A DNA stretch of 23,084 bases from an uncultured Clostridia bacterium (GTDB taxonomy: Bacteria; Bacillota; Clostridia; Lachnospirales; Lachnospiraceae). The stretch lies in assembly GCA_946186175.1 (NCBI GenBank), contig CAMHMG010000011.1:1-23084 (forward strand). The letters run 5' to 3'. The notes under the pieces were generated by a model. It had not been told where the DNA came from and searched no databases. It saw only the letters and a program-made list of their open reading frames with translations. This document shows, piece by piece, positions 13,209-21,318 of this stretch (positions are counted from its first letter, which is position 1; the number at the start of each line of letters is the position of its first letter). A program made the translations under genes and the position numbers.

Positions 13209-15164
13209 ATGCATAAAGAATTTGTGATGGGAAATGAAGCAATAGCTTTGGGAGCAATGGCAGCCGGCGTAGAGGTGGTGGCCGGATATCCCGGAACTCC
13301 TTCTACGGAAGTGTTAGAGGCTATTGCTAAGAGAAATAACGGTACGACCTACGTTGAATGGTCTGTCAATGAGAAGGCAGGTTTGGAAGTGGCTGCTGCG
13401 GCAGCATATGCCGGAAAGAGAACAATGGTTACAATGAAGCAGGTCGGATTAAATGTTGCCTCAGATCCTTTGATGAGCCTTGCCTATATCGGGGTCAAAG
13501 GCGGTATGGTCGTGATGGTTGCTGATGATCCGGGACCGATTTCTTCTCAGACAGAGCAGGATACCAGGACATATGGTATGTTTTCAAAGCTTCCGGTGTT
13601 TGATCCTTCATCGGTAGATGAAGCCTATGAAATGATACAGACAGCATTTGAGGTGTCTGAGAAGTATAATACACCGGTTATATTTCGCTCGACTACAAGA
13701 GTATGTCATGCATACAGCGCTATAGATGTTAAGGATAAGGAAGAGTATTATAAGAGAGAAATATCAGGTGATGGTGGCTCTGAATTGGCAGGGGATTCTC
13801 TCGGAGATGGAACCGAATTTGTCAAGGGTTCAAGCACAGATTTCTCCGGCTTTGTCAAGGATTCCAACAGATGGGTGATTTTTCCAAGATTGTCATATGC
13901 CAATCATAAGATGATAGAGGAAAGACTTCCTGTTATGGGAGATGAGCTTGGGGAACTTACATATAACAAATTGACCAAGGTTAATAATGGACGATTGGGC
14001 ATTGCCTGCGGAGGAATCAGTTACGCCTATGTGTGTGAGAGTGTTCAGGAATTATCAGAGAATGAGAACAAAGACGATAGTAATATTATTTCCGATATAA
14101 GTATATTGAAGGTTGGAACACCGCATCCGTTCCCTGAAAAATTAGCTGTTCGTTTCTTGGAAGGATTGGAGGAAGTTCTTGTAGTTGAGGAATTAGATCC
14201 TGTGATCGAGCGTATGCTGTTAATGGTAGCGGGTAAGTATCATCTGAAGGTGAAGATAAGAGGAAAGCTTACAGGAGATGTTAAGAATGCGGGCGAGAAT
14301 ACCGTGGAAAGTGTCACGGATAGTATAAGAAGCTTTGTGCAGTTTGATTCTGAAAAAAAATCTACAGACAATAGGGCAGAAGCTTCGACAGAAGATGAAA
14401 AAAGCAATATAGCTGAAGATGTGCCGGAACTACCAATACGTCCACCGGTGCTTTGCGCAGGATGTCCTCATCGAGCTTCCTTCTATGCCGTCAAACAGGC
14501 AATGAAGGGAAGAAAGGCAATATTCTGCGGTGATATAGGCTGTTATACGCTCGGGAATGCGAAACCGCTTGATATGGTGGATACCTGTCTTTGCATGGGA
14601 GCCGGAATAACAATGGCACAGGGCTTTTCCGTGGTTGAGAAAGACACAACCTGCTTTGCATTTGTCGGTGATTCCACATTTTTTGCATCAGGGATAACCG
14701 GAGTTGTCAATGCAGTATATAATCAACACGATATGGTGTTGATTGTGCTTGATAATTCTACAACGGCTATGACCGGACATCAGCCTCATCCCGGAACCGG
14801 TAAGACCGTGATGGGTGATATAGTAGAAAAGGTTAGTATAGAAAAAATTCTCGAGGCTGTCGGAGTTGCGGATATCAGGACTGTCAATCCGCTTGATTTA
14901 AAAATATCGGTGGATACCGTTAAAGAATTGGCAGATAAACCGGGCGTCAAGGCAGTTATATTCAAATCGCCGTGCATTGCTTTATTTAAACCGGATAATA
15001 TGTGCGTGATCGATTCGGAAAAATGTATTAATTGTAAGAAGTGTATCAATGAGCTTGGATGTCCTGCAATTACAGTAAATGAAGGCAGTGTAGTCATAGA
15101 GCCGTCACTCTGTACGGGTTGTGGACTCTGTACGCAGGTATGCCCGGTGGGAGCTATTTCATAG
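13209..15164 (+). CDS. iorA: Indolepyruvate:ferredoxin oxidoreductase, alpha subunit
   Basis: A 651-residue thiamine diphosphate and iron-sulfur enzyme subunit. With IorB it oxidises indolepyruvate and other aryl pyruvates to aryl-acetyl-CoA, reducing ferredoxin, in aromatic amino-acid fermentation or its reverse. Residues about 1-180 are the pyrimidine-binding domain (GNEAIALGAMAAGVEVVAGYPGTPS, VEWSVNEKAGLE, ADDPGPISSQTEQDTR). Residues about 410-595 are the diphosphate-binding domain (CAGCPHRAS, GDIGCYTLG, GDS at 487-489 with the downstream VVNAVYN). Two [4Fe-4S] ferredoxin motifs end the protein: Cys606/609/612/618 and Cys635/638/641/645. The ATG at 13209 is preferred over a GTG at 13137 because it has AAAAGG at 13195-13200 and follows the promoter. 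Two unusually acidic, Ser/Gly-rich stretches occur, near residues 185-215 and 380-405, and look like inserted linkers. Confidence 0.95.
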   Translation: MHKEFVMGNEAIALGAMAAGVEVVAGYPGTPSTEVLEAIAKRNNGTTYVEWSVNEKAGLEVAAAAAYAGKRTMVTMKQVGLNVASDPLMSLAYIGVKGGMVVMVADDPGPISSQTEQDTRTYGMFSKLPVFDPSSVDEAYEMIQTAFEVSEKYNTPVIFRSTTRVCHAYSAIDVKDKEEYYKREISGDGGSELAGDSLGDGTEFVKGSSTDFSGFVKDSNRWVIFPRLSYANHKMIEERLPVMGDELGELTYNKLTKVNNGRLGIACGGISYAYVCESVQELSENENKDDSNIISDISILKVGTPHPFPEKLAVRFLEGLEEVLVVEELDPVIERMLLMVAGKYHLKVKIRGKLTGDVKNAGENTVESVTDSIRSFVQFDSEKKSTDNRAEASTEDEKSNIAEDVPELPIRPPVLCAGCPHRASFYAVKQAMKGRKAIFCGDIGCYTLGNAKPLDMVDTCLCMGAGITMAQGFSVVEKDTTCFAFVGDSTFFASGITGVVNAVYNQHDMVLIVLDNSTTAMTGHQPHPGTGKTVMGDIVEKVSIEKILEAVGVADIRTVNPLDLKISVDTVKELADKPGVKAVIFKSPCIALFKPDNMCVIDSEKCINCKKCINELGCPAITVNEGSVVIEPSLCTGCGLCTQVCPVGAIS

Positions 15165-15178
15165 AAATGAGGATAAAT

Positions 15179-15766
15179 ATGAGTAAGAGTGTAATATTGT
15201 GTGGAGTGGGAGGCCAGGGTACCGTCCTTGCTTCGAAGTTAATATCGTATGCAGCAATGTCTAAGGGTTATGATATTAAGTCTGCTGAGACAATAGGTAT
15301 GGCTCAGAGAGGCGGAAGTGTGACCAGCCATGTCAGGATGGGAGAAGGCGCATTTTCTCCATTGATACCACAAGGAAAGGCTGATGTGATGATAGCATTT
15401 GAACCAGCAGAAGCAGTAAGAAATCTATCATATCTGAAAGAAGATGGAGTTGTGGTAGTGTCTAAGAAGGCAGTTAAGCCTGTGACTGCATCGCTGTCGG
15501 CAAAGGTATATGAGGGAAAAGAAATGCTTGATTACCTGAAAAAGAAGGTGAAGAGGCTTGTCGTAGTAGATGGAGAAAAGGCAACGGCTGAGCTTGGTTC
15601 TCCTAAAGCGCTGAATGTTGTTTTGCTTGGAGCAGCGATAGCCAGTGAAGAAATTGATATATCAATGGATGAGATAAGAGAAGCGATAAGCCACAAGGTT
15701 GCGCCTAAGTTTCATGATCTTAACAACCGGGCTTTAGATGCAGGTGCAAAGCTGTATAATAAATAA
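15179..15766 (+). CDS. iorB: Indolepyruvate:ferredoxin oxidoreductase, beta subunit
   Basis: A 195-residue partner of IorA, belonging to the pyruvate-ferredoxin oxidoreductase gamma family. The N-terminus SVILCGVGGQGTVLASKLI is the family's glycine-rich signature. AETIGMAQRGGSVTSHVRMG and VMIAFEPAEAVRNLSYL follow, as in other IorB proteins. It starts 14 bases after the iorA stop; GAGGA (15169-15173) is 5 bases from the ATG at 15179, so the TTG 60 bases upstream inside iorA is not needed. The two subunits are co-transcribed and expected to be made in equal amounts. No further subunit or dedicated ferredoxin gene lies next to the pair. Confidence 0.95.
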   Translation: MSKSVILCGVGGQGTVLASKLISYAAMSKGYDIKSAETIGMAQRGGSVTSHVRMGEGAFSPLIPQGKADVMIAFEPAEAVRNLSYLKEDGVVVVSKKAVKPVTASLSAKVYEGKEMLDYLKKKVKRLVVVDGEKATAELGSPKALNVVLLGAAIASEEIDISMDEIREAISHKVAPKFHDLNNRALDAGAKLYNK

Positions 15767-15797
15767 TATATAAAGAATCATTAAAAAGGAGTTATAT

Positions 15798-16271
15798 ATG
15801 TTAAAAAAATATCTGATTGCGTTTTTTATCTCAATGGTGCCACTTATTGAATTGAGAGGAGCCGTTGTGTATTCAATAGGAATGGGCCTGCCTATACTTC
15901 AGTCATATATAGTGTGTATTGTAGGTAATATGCTTCCGGTACCGATCATATTTCTCTTTGCAAGGAGAGTGCTTGAATGGGGCAAGGATAAGAAGTATAT
16001 TGGAGGGTTTTTCACATTTTGTCTCGAGAAAGGTCATAAGGGCGGAGAGAAACTGAAAGCAAAAGCAGGCAGGGGATTGTTTGTTGCACTTTTGTTATTT
16101 GTAGGGATTCCGCTTCCTGGAACAGGGGCATGGACAGGAACTCTTGCGGCAAGTATTCTTGACATGGATTTTAAGGAGAGTGTTATTGCTGTATTGCTTG
16201 GAGTGATGCTTGCGGGAATAATAATGGGACTTGTAAGCGCCGGAGTATTTAGCGGACTTAGTTTGTTCTAA
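15798..16271 (+). CDS. Small multidrug-export family membrane protein (COG2426 type)
   Basis: A 157-residue membrane protein with about four hydrophobic helices. The opening LIAFFISMVPLIELRGAVVYSIGMGLP and the later FVGIPLPGTGAWTGTLAASIL match the 'putative small multidrug export' family. The conserved Pro-Leu-Pro-Gly-Thr-Gly loop and the ELRG motif suggest a re-entrant membrane structure. The drug-export name rests on weak historical evidence, and these proteins show similarities to the DedA fold, so the substrate is open. AAAGGAG (15785-15791) is well placed for the ATG at 15798. It follows iorB by 31 bases with no terminator seen between, so it may be read with iorAB, though a functional link is not evident. 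Confidence 0.85.
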   Translation: MLKKYLIAFFISMVPLIELRGAVVYSIGMGLPILQSYIVCIVGNMLPVPIIFLFARRVLEWGKDKKYIGGFFTFCLEKGHKGGEKLKAKAGRGLFVALLLFVGIPLPGTGAWTGTLAASILDMDFKESVIAVLLGVMLAGIIMGLVSAGVFSGLSLF

Positions 16272-16291
16272 ACTATCAGTTTACATAATTG

Positions 16292-16320
16292 TTGACATTT
16301 GTCTGTGAAACATTTACACT
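16292..16320 (+). promoter_or_regulatory. Promoter of the CorA gene
   Basis: A perfect -35 TTGACA (16292-16297), a 17-base spacer and TACACT (16315-16320). The predicted start lies near 16327, giving a leader of about 120 bases. Confidence 0.75.
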
Positions 16321-16326
16321 TGTATA

Positions 16327-16350
16327 TATGGACTTTGCTCAGTGTCCATA
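16327..16350 (+). promoter_or_regulatory. Inverted repeat at the start of the CorA leader
   Basis: TATGGAC (16327-16333) and GTCCATA (16344-16350) are perfect inverted arms separated by 10 bases. They begin at the predicted transcription start, so the element may be a 5' RNA hairpin or an operator. It is too short to be an M-box magnesium riboswitch. Confidence 0.5.
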
Positions 16351-16368
16351 ACGGGTACGAAGCACAAG

Positions 16369-16380
16369 GTTCTTTGAAAA
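16369..16380 (+). promoter_or_regulatory. boxA-like sequence in the CorA leader
   Basis: GTTCTTTGAAAA (16369-16380) resembles the boxA antitermination element of Gram-positive rRNA leaders. A close match, TTTCTTTGAAAAT, followed like this one by a TGGATTT, lies after the aldolase-like gene at 10642-10653. Function outside an rRNA operon is uncertain. Confidence 0.35.
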
Positions 16381-16446
16381 TCAGTGGATTTATATAATAT
16401 TTTTTTATAAAACAGTCGAAATAATAATGAAAGGAAGGTATGTATC

Positions 16447-17388
16447 GTGATCAAAATATATAGAACTGACGACAGAATTATAGGAGAATTACATACCTTT
16501 GAACCGGGTTCGTGGATTCAGCTTACAGACCCGAGTCTTGATGAGATGACAATGATTTCCGAACGATTCGATATAGATATTGCCGATGTACGCGCCGCTA
16601 TGGATGCAGATGAGAGCTCGCGTGTGGATATTGAAGATGACTACACCTTGATATTGGTGGATATACCGGTTATTGAGATTCGAAATGAACAGCGTGCTTA
16701 CACAGCTATTCCGCTGGGTATATTGCTGTTGGATGATTTTCTGATCACTATATGTGCGGAAGAGACACCGGTACTTCAGTATTTTATCAATTCAACAGTA
16801 AGAGAGTTTTCGACCAAGAAGCAGATGAAGTTCGTATATCAGATTCTTTATCGCACATGCATGGTATATCAGCTTTATCTTCGTACTATTGACAGTAATC
16901 GTACTGAAATCGAGGAACGTGCTCAAGAGGATGTGAAGGAAGAAGATCTGGTTATGCTTCATGAGTTGGAGTCTAACCTTGTATATTTCGCTACGTCTTT
17001 AAGAGCAAATGGTGCCGTTATAGACAGACTGTCAAGGTATAGCAGAGTGAGACAGTTTCCGGAAGACAAGGAGTTGCTTGATGATGTCAAGGTGGAGAAT
17101 GGTCAGGCTATTGAGATGACGATCATTTATCGGGATATTATGCATGGTACAAGAGAACTTCTTTCTAACATGATCGATATAAGGCTTAACAATGTAATGA
17201 AATATCTTGCCGCTATTACGATTGTAATGGCTATTCCGAATATTGTATCGGGGTTTTATGGTATGAACGTTGCGGGGGAATGGGTGCCATTATACAGAAC
17301 ACCATACGGATTCGGAATAATATGTACGGCAACATTTATTGTTTGTGTAATAGTGCTTGCGGTTCTAAAGAAAAAGAAGATGTTATAG
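16447..17388 (+). CDS. corA: CorA family divalent cation (magnesium) transporter
   Basis: A 313-residue homopentameric channel subunit that admits Mg2+ (or related divalent cations) across the cytoplasmic membrane. Residues about 1-240 are the cytoplasmic alpha/beta and long-helix funnel. Two transmembrane helices end the protein, with the signature YGMN ion selectivity loop (G272-M273-N274) between them and a short basic C-terminus (LKKKKML). Length is normal for the compact CorA type. The start codon is GTG at 16447: AAGGAAGG (16431-16438) is 8 bases upstream, and the nearby ATG at 16440 is in another frame. The use of GTG may lower expression. Own promoter and leader are described separately. 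Confidence 0.93.
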   Translation: MIKIYRTDDRIIGELHTFEPGSWIQLTDPSLDEMTMISERFDIDIADVRAAMDADESSRVDIEDDYTLILVDIPVIEIRNEQRAYTAIPLGILLLDDFLITICAEETPVLQYFINSTVREFSTKKQMKFVYQILYRTCMVYQLYLRTIDSNRTEIEERAQEDVKEEDLVMLHELESNLVYFATSLRANGAVIDRLSRYSRVRQFPEDKELLDDVKVENGQAIEMTIIYRDIMHGTRELLSNMIDIRLNNVMKYLAAITIVMAIPNIVSGFYGMNVAGEWVPLYRTPYGFGIICTATFIVCVIVLAVLKKKKML

Positions 17389-17481
17389 AAGCACCGTATC
17401 AGCGACATATGTTTAAGCAGATGGTTTATGGCTTGTATATGGAGTTTATGTGAATAGTTACTATACTGAGGAGGATTGGTT

Positions 17482-20139
17482 ATGGGTAAAGGGTTATTAA
17501 AGAAGATTGGTTTTACTCTTGGTGTGGCTGTTTGTATGATATTTTTATGTGCCGGTAATATGAAGTTTGTTCATGCTGATATGTTATTAAGAAATGTTAC
17601 ATCCGATATTTCAGGAATAACAACTCCGGCGCAGGGATGGAGTTCGGACTTTACAAGTTCTGCTTTTTTGTTCGCTAAGGATTCAAGTATACTTGGAAGT
17701 GTGAAGATGCAGAAGGCCAAGGACAGCATCTACGGAGAGAACGCCGGTGAGTGGACTCCTGTGATCATTACTGCACAGTCGTCGGGAAGGTGTAGTATTG
17801 AGGATTACGATAAGACGGCAGTCGGAGGAAGTAAGTATTCATATACAATTAAGGGAAATACTAATTTTTCACATGATCAGGTTTCGGCAATAATTAGAAA
17901 TGCTGACAGCGACTATATAGTTGCATATGGAAAAGTGGGTGATAAAGGAGTTGGAAGCAAGGAATTCACGATGCCGGCAGGCCTTAACAAGGGTGCTTAC
18001 AGACTTATGATATTTTATGAGAAGTTTGGTACAGACGGCAGGGATCAGATATGTGAGATTGGCGAAATAGTGTTTTCCATAACAGACAGTGGGGAAGCGA
18101 CTGACACGTGTGATTTCACACTTAATTTCGAAGCACCAATCGTTAAGAGTAGCGGTGGAGCAATTCAGCAAATGGGTGTTGAGGGCGTAATCAAACCGAT
18201 AGTTCTCAGTGTTTCGGACAAATCAAAATACTATTTCCCTGAGGATTATCCATATCCTGATGAAGTGGAAAAAGACGGAATTAAGATACGTCGAGATGAC
18301 AAATATACTTTAACAGTTTATGGAAGTCCGAATAAGACAACAACTATTTCTTTACCTGCACCTGCTGAAAAGAATAAAGCAGATGCACCCACAGGAGTTG
18401 AAGGTGATGTTGAAAAGATAACAGGAACGAATGATTCGATGGAGTATTCAAATGCTCCTGATGCAGCTTCATGGAAAACCTGTGATAAAGACTTCACTAA
18501 GGTGACTCCCGGAGTGTGGTATGTCAGAACTAAGGGTTCGGAATTGGTGCAGGCAAGTGATCCTGTTCAGATTATAGTACAGGATTCGATAGAAGGCTTT
18601 TATGTACTTATAAATGTCCCGGATAATTCTAATATGACCAGAGATTTAAGTTATGGGGAAACTTTTCAATCCGGCCTGACTGAGGACAATCCCATGAAAG
18701 AGGTTGTCTTCAAAGCAAACAGCGGATATTGCTTCCCGGAGAATTATCCTGTAGATGTCAAAGATGGAATTACTGTTTCTAAAGTCAGTTCAAGACAGAT
18801 CAAGATTTCAGGAGCTCCAACTGAAGGAAATATTACTATCGATCTGACACCTGCAAGCAGACAGAAATATACACCTGTTGCACCTAAAGGTCTTACCGGA
18901 GACGTTTTAAAAATTATTGGTACGACTAGGGCAATGGAGTATGCAAACAAAGAAAATGCCGATATATGGTATGCTTGCTCAGATAATGAAACAACAGTTG
19001 GAACAGCAGGAATAAAGTATGTCCGCTATAAAGAAGGAGAGAGTTCTTATAGCAGTAGTGCAACACAGGTAGTAGTTAAAGACAAAGAAGAAAGCAAAAC
19101 AGATGACGATACCAAATATACAGTAGTAATAATTAATCCTGAGGGTAGTAATATAACAATTTCATCAGAAACGGCTAATCTGTTTACTCAAAAAACAACA
19201 ACCGGTTCTATGAAGCCTGTGATCTTCTATGCTGACAGTGGATATAATTTTCCATCGTCATACAGGATTGCCTCTAAGAATGGCGTATTTGTGACTAGGA
19301 ATGACTCGAGTAAAATAACTGTTACCGGAAGACCAACTGCTGATACAACTATAACGTTATCACCGGCAACTAAGATTGATAATACAGACAATAATACGTC
19401 AGGTACAGATACATCGGCTAATACTAATAGCGGATCGGATACTACAGCAAACAATCAAAATGATAGTGTATCAACCAATACACCTTCTGATACACCGGTT
19501 GTGAATAATCCTGTTATTGCTCCTGTTTCGTCAGATGTTATAGATAATAATTCAAAGCTGTTAGATATATCATCAAAGGTAGTGTGGAGTAACGGAGTAT
19601 GGAAGATTACCTGGAATTCTATAAGCGGTGCATCCGGGTATGAGGTGTTTATCAAAGAAGGGGTTACATATCCTAAGGATACGTATGTTAGCCTGACAGG
19701 CGCTAATTCAACTACTGCCTATATTAAGACTATTAATGGAAAAGTCATAGACCGTACCAAGTCGTATTCGTTTGTGGTAAAGGCATACAGAATTGTTAAC
19801 AGCACAAAGGATTATATAGGAAGTAGCAGAGTGCTCTATGCAGCGGGAGATAAGAATTCAAAGTATACTAATGTTAAGAAGCTGGTTCCTTCAAAGAACA
19901 CTGTTACTATTTCAAAAGGAAAGACGAAAAAGTTAAAGACAAAATATAAGGCGCAAAAAACATCTAAGAAGCTGCTGTCCAATGATGATGGAAAGAAACT
20001 AAACTATATATCTTCTAATTCAACAATAGCCACAGTTGATGAAAACGGCAGGGTCAAGGGAATCAAAAAGGGTAATTGTTATATATACATTTTAGCGCAT
20101 AATGGCGTGAAAACGAGGGTTAAAGTGAAGGTGAAATGA
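17482..20139 (+). CDS. Large secreted repeat protein with FN3 and bacterial Ig-like (BIG2) domains
   Basis: An 885-residue exported protein. The ATG at 17482 is used because GAGGAGG (17468-17474) is 7 bases away. A signal peptide covers residues 1-32 (KGLLKKIGF, hydrophobic core, FVHA-D). Residues about 33-208 are an unrecognised beta-rich domain. Two tandem repeats of about 160 residues follow (209-370 and 373-535), sharing strands such as YYFPEDYP / YCFPENYP, a KDGI strand, TGTNDSMEYSN / IGTTRAMEYAN and a W-Y-R-xK segment. A third, shortened copy covers 543-632 (YNFPSSYR). After an Asn/Thr/Ser-rich linker come an FN3-like domain (695-790, ITWNSISGASGYEVFIK) and a BIG2 Ig-like domain (793-885, YISSNSTIATVDENGRVKGIKKG). 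No enzyme motif or LPxTG is seen. It probably binds or decorates the cell surface; the ligand is unknown. Confidence 0.88.
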   Translation: MGKGLLKKIGFTLGVAVCMIFLCAGNMKFVHADMLLRNVTSDISGITTPAQGWSSDFTSSAFLFAKDSSILGSVKMQKAKDSIYGENAGEWTPVIITAQSSGRCSIEDYDKTAVGGSKYSYTIKGNTNFSHDQVSAIIRNADSDYIVAYGKVGDKGVGSKEFTMPAGLNKGAYRLMIFYEKFGTDGRDQICEIGEIVFSITDSGEATDTCDFTLNFEAPIVKSSGGAIQQMGVEGVIKPIVLSVSDKSKYYFPEDYPYPDEVEKDGIKIRRDDKYTLTVYGSPNKTTTISLPAPAEKNKADAPTGVEGDVEKITGTNDSMEYSNAPDAASWKTCDKDFTKVTPGVWYVRTKGSELVQASDPVQIIVQDSIEGFYVLINVPDNSNMTRDLSYGETFQSGLTEDNPMKEVVFKANSGYCFPENYPVDVKDGITVSKVSSRQIKISGAPTEGNITIDLTPASRQKYTPVAPKGLTGDVLKIIGTTRAMEYANKENADIWYACSDNETTVGTAGIKYVRYKEGESSYSSSATQVVVKDKEESKTDDDTKYTVVIINPEGSNITISSETANLFTQKTTTGSMKPVIFYADSGYNFPSSYRIASKNGVFVTRNDSSKITVTGRPTADTTITLSPATKIDNTDNNTSGTDTSANTNSGSDTTANNQNDSVSTNTPSDTPVVNNPVIAPVSSDVIDNNSKLLDISSKVVWSNGVWKITWNSISGASGYEVFIKEGVTYPKDTYVSLTGANSTTAYIKTINGKVIDRTKSYSFVVKAYRIVNSTKDYIGSSRVLYAAGDKNSKYTNVKKLVPSKNTVTISKGKTKKLKTKYKAQKTSKKLLSNDDGKKLNYISSNSTIATVDENGRVKGIKKGNCYIYILAHNGVKTRVKVKVK

Positions 20140-20268
20140 TTGGGTTCAAGACAAAAAGGACGCTGACTGTTTGGGGAAATTATAGTATGCATCGAAGCTT
20201 AGCAGCCCGGTGCCGATAGGAGACAGGCGAGTTTATTATTATTCTTACAATGGAAATGCAGTCAATAG
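20140..20268 (+). other. Non-coding stretch with an unexplained GC-richer block
   Basis: Between the stop codon and the terminator lies about 130 bases without an ORF. The part from 20158 to 20231 is richer in G and C than its surroundings, with AGCAGCCCGGTGCCGAT at 20201-20217. This resembles the 3' half of a GEMM-I aptamer, but the 5' half is not recognisable. It may be a decayed riboswitch or another structured RNA. No function is assigned. Confidence 0.3.
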
Positions 20269-20308
20269 AAAAGCTGTATGTATCATATTAACGATACATA
20301 CAGCTTTT
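20269..20308 (+). terminator. Bidirectional terminator between convergent genes
   Basis: A perfect 16-bp stem, AAAAGCTGTATGTATC (20269-20284) with GATACATACAGCTTTT (20293-20308), around an eight-base loop. A-run and T-run on opposite arms allow it to end both the secreted repeat protein message and, on the other strand, the cyclophilin message. Confidence 0.92.
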
Positions 20309-20397
20309 GTTATTTTGAGGTTTCTTTTTGTTTGCTTCTATTATGTTTGATAATTAAACAGTTATCAGCTTTATTAATTTAGGAATTAAATTAACCT

Positions 20398-20916
20398 TTA
20401 GCATTTGACAGGCTCGGGATATTCTTCGCCCATAGTATCAACTGTGATGCTTTTGATCTTCTGCTCAACAAGAGGCTTATCATAATAATCTGTCTCAACG
20501 CAGGCAATCTTATCTACAATATCGAGACCTTCGGTAACCTTGCCAAAAGCTGCATATTCACCATCTAAGTGAGGAGATGTCTTATGCATGATAAATATTT
20601 GAGATCCTGCTGAATCAGGCATCATTGATCTTGCCATTGAAAGTACACCAGGTGTGTGTTTTAGGTTGTTCGTAAATCCGTTAGAAGCAAATTCACCTTT
20701 GATGCTGTATCCCGGACCGCCCATTCCGGTTCCTTCAGGGCATCCTCCCTGAATCATAAATCCCTTGATGACACGGTGAAATATTAATCCGTCATAGAAG
20801 CCTTTCTTGGCTAATGAAATGAAGTTGTTGACGGTGTTAGGTGCGATATCAGGATAAAGCTCAGCTTTTATAATATCGCCATTTTCCATGGTAATGGTAA
20901 CTATTGGGTTTGCCAT
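20398..20916 (-). CDS. ppiB: Cyclophilin-type peptidyl-prolyl cis-trans isomerase
   Basis: A 172-residue cytoplasmic foldase without signal peptide. Cyclophilins speed cis-trans isomerisation of Xaa-Pro bonds. The core motifs are present: PNTVNNFISLAKKGFYDGLIFHRVIKGFMIQGG with the catalytic Arg in FHRV, then GVLSMAR, SAGSQIFIMH and HLDGEYAAFGKV. GSQIFI replaces the usual GSQFFI, and the Trp of the cyclosporin site is not present, as in many bacterial members. A short Cys-terminated tail (EEYPEPVKC) follows the domain. AAAGGA is 9 bases upstream of the ATG. The gene stands alone with a consensus promoter, pointing to steady housekeeping expression. Confidence 0.95.
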   Translation of the reverse strand: MANPIVTITMENGDIIKAELYPDIAPNTVNNFISLAKKGFYDGLIFHRVIKGFMIQGGCPEGTGMGGPGYSIKGEFASNGFTNNLKHTPGVLSMARSMMPDSAGSQIFIMHKTSPHLDGEYAAFGKVTEGLDIVDKIACVETDYYDKPLVEQKIKSITVDTMGEEYPEPVKC

Positions 20917-21015
20917 ATTCGTATTTCCTTTCTGAGATGATCATTTATAATGATAATTCATTATCTTTGTTGCAGCTTGCAGTGAATGCGAGATGCTGCC
21001 AAAATAGTCGCATGT

Positions 21016-21044
21016 ATTATACAATATTTGATATGCTATGTCAA
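21016..21044 (-). promoter_or_regulatory. Consensus promoter of the cyclophilin gene
   Basis: On the minus strand, perfect TTGACA (21039-21044) and perfect TATAAT (21016-21021) are 17 bases apart. This is the strongest promoter in the window. The leader of about 90 bases includes a GCAGC...GCTGC inverted repeat (near 20973-20999). Confidence 0.9.
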
Positions 21045-21189
21045 AATTAAGGGAATTTATAACAGAAAAATAACAGAATATATAAATATGTATGCAAATA
21101 TATAATTTTATATATATTTTAAAATAGAATTTCTATAATTTTATATTGTTTATTCATTGTAATATATATTTTTTTGACTTAAAATTATC
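21045..21189. other. Very AT-rich divergent intergenic region
   Basis: Almost only A and T, with runs such as TATATATTTT and a T-tract at 21170-21175. It sits upstream of both the cyclophilin promoter (minus) and the promoter at 21248 (plus), where it could act as UP elements or a bent DNA segment. No ORF or RNA gene is seen. Confidence 0.6.
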
Positions 21190-21203
21190 CTATCAGCTGA
21201 TAG
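21190..21203 (+). promoter_or_regulatory. Perfect 14-bp palindrome, candidate operator
   Basis: CTATCAG-CTGATAG is a perfect palindrome in otherwise AT-only DNA, 45 bases before the -35 box of the downstream gene. Position and symmetry suit a dimeric activator or repressor; none is identified. Confidence 0.5.
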
Positions 21204-21247
21204 ATTAAAATATATTCTTTAAAGGAGGCTTTGGGTTAAGAAACTAC

Positions 21248-21276
21248 TTGCTTATCTTACGATTATCCACTATAAT
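21248..21276 (+). promoter_or_regulatory. Promoter of the DUF6382-like gene
   Basis: TTGCTT (21248-21253), 17-base spacer, perfect TATAAT (21271-21276). Transcription should start near 21283, 36 bases before the start codon. Confidence 0.7.
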
Positions 21277-21318
21277 ATTATTAGTTATGGAGAACTTGTA
21301 GGTGGGAGGGTAGTTACT

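Noticed and set aside
16300..16446. M-box magnesium riboswitch in the corA leader
   Set aside because: The leader is only about 120 bases and the conserved M-box core is not present; only a simple inverted repeat is seen.
17462..17467. TATACT as a -10 box for the secreted repeat protein
   Set aside because: No -35 partner at 17 bases, and the start would fall within the ribosome binding site.
20140..20240. tRNA or SRP RNA in the block after the secreted repeat protein
   Set aside because: No cloverleaf, no GGTTCGAAT arm and no complete SRP hairpin could be drawn; the GGTTCAAG at 20143 is isolated.
21221..21240. Strong SD (AAAGGAGG) that might start a small gene or an earlier start of the DUF6382-like protein
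   Set aside because: No start codon stands at the right distance in an open frame (GTT in the protein's frame; TTG-GGT-stop in another). It also lies upstream of the predicted promoter at 21248.
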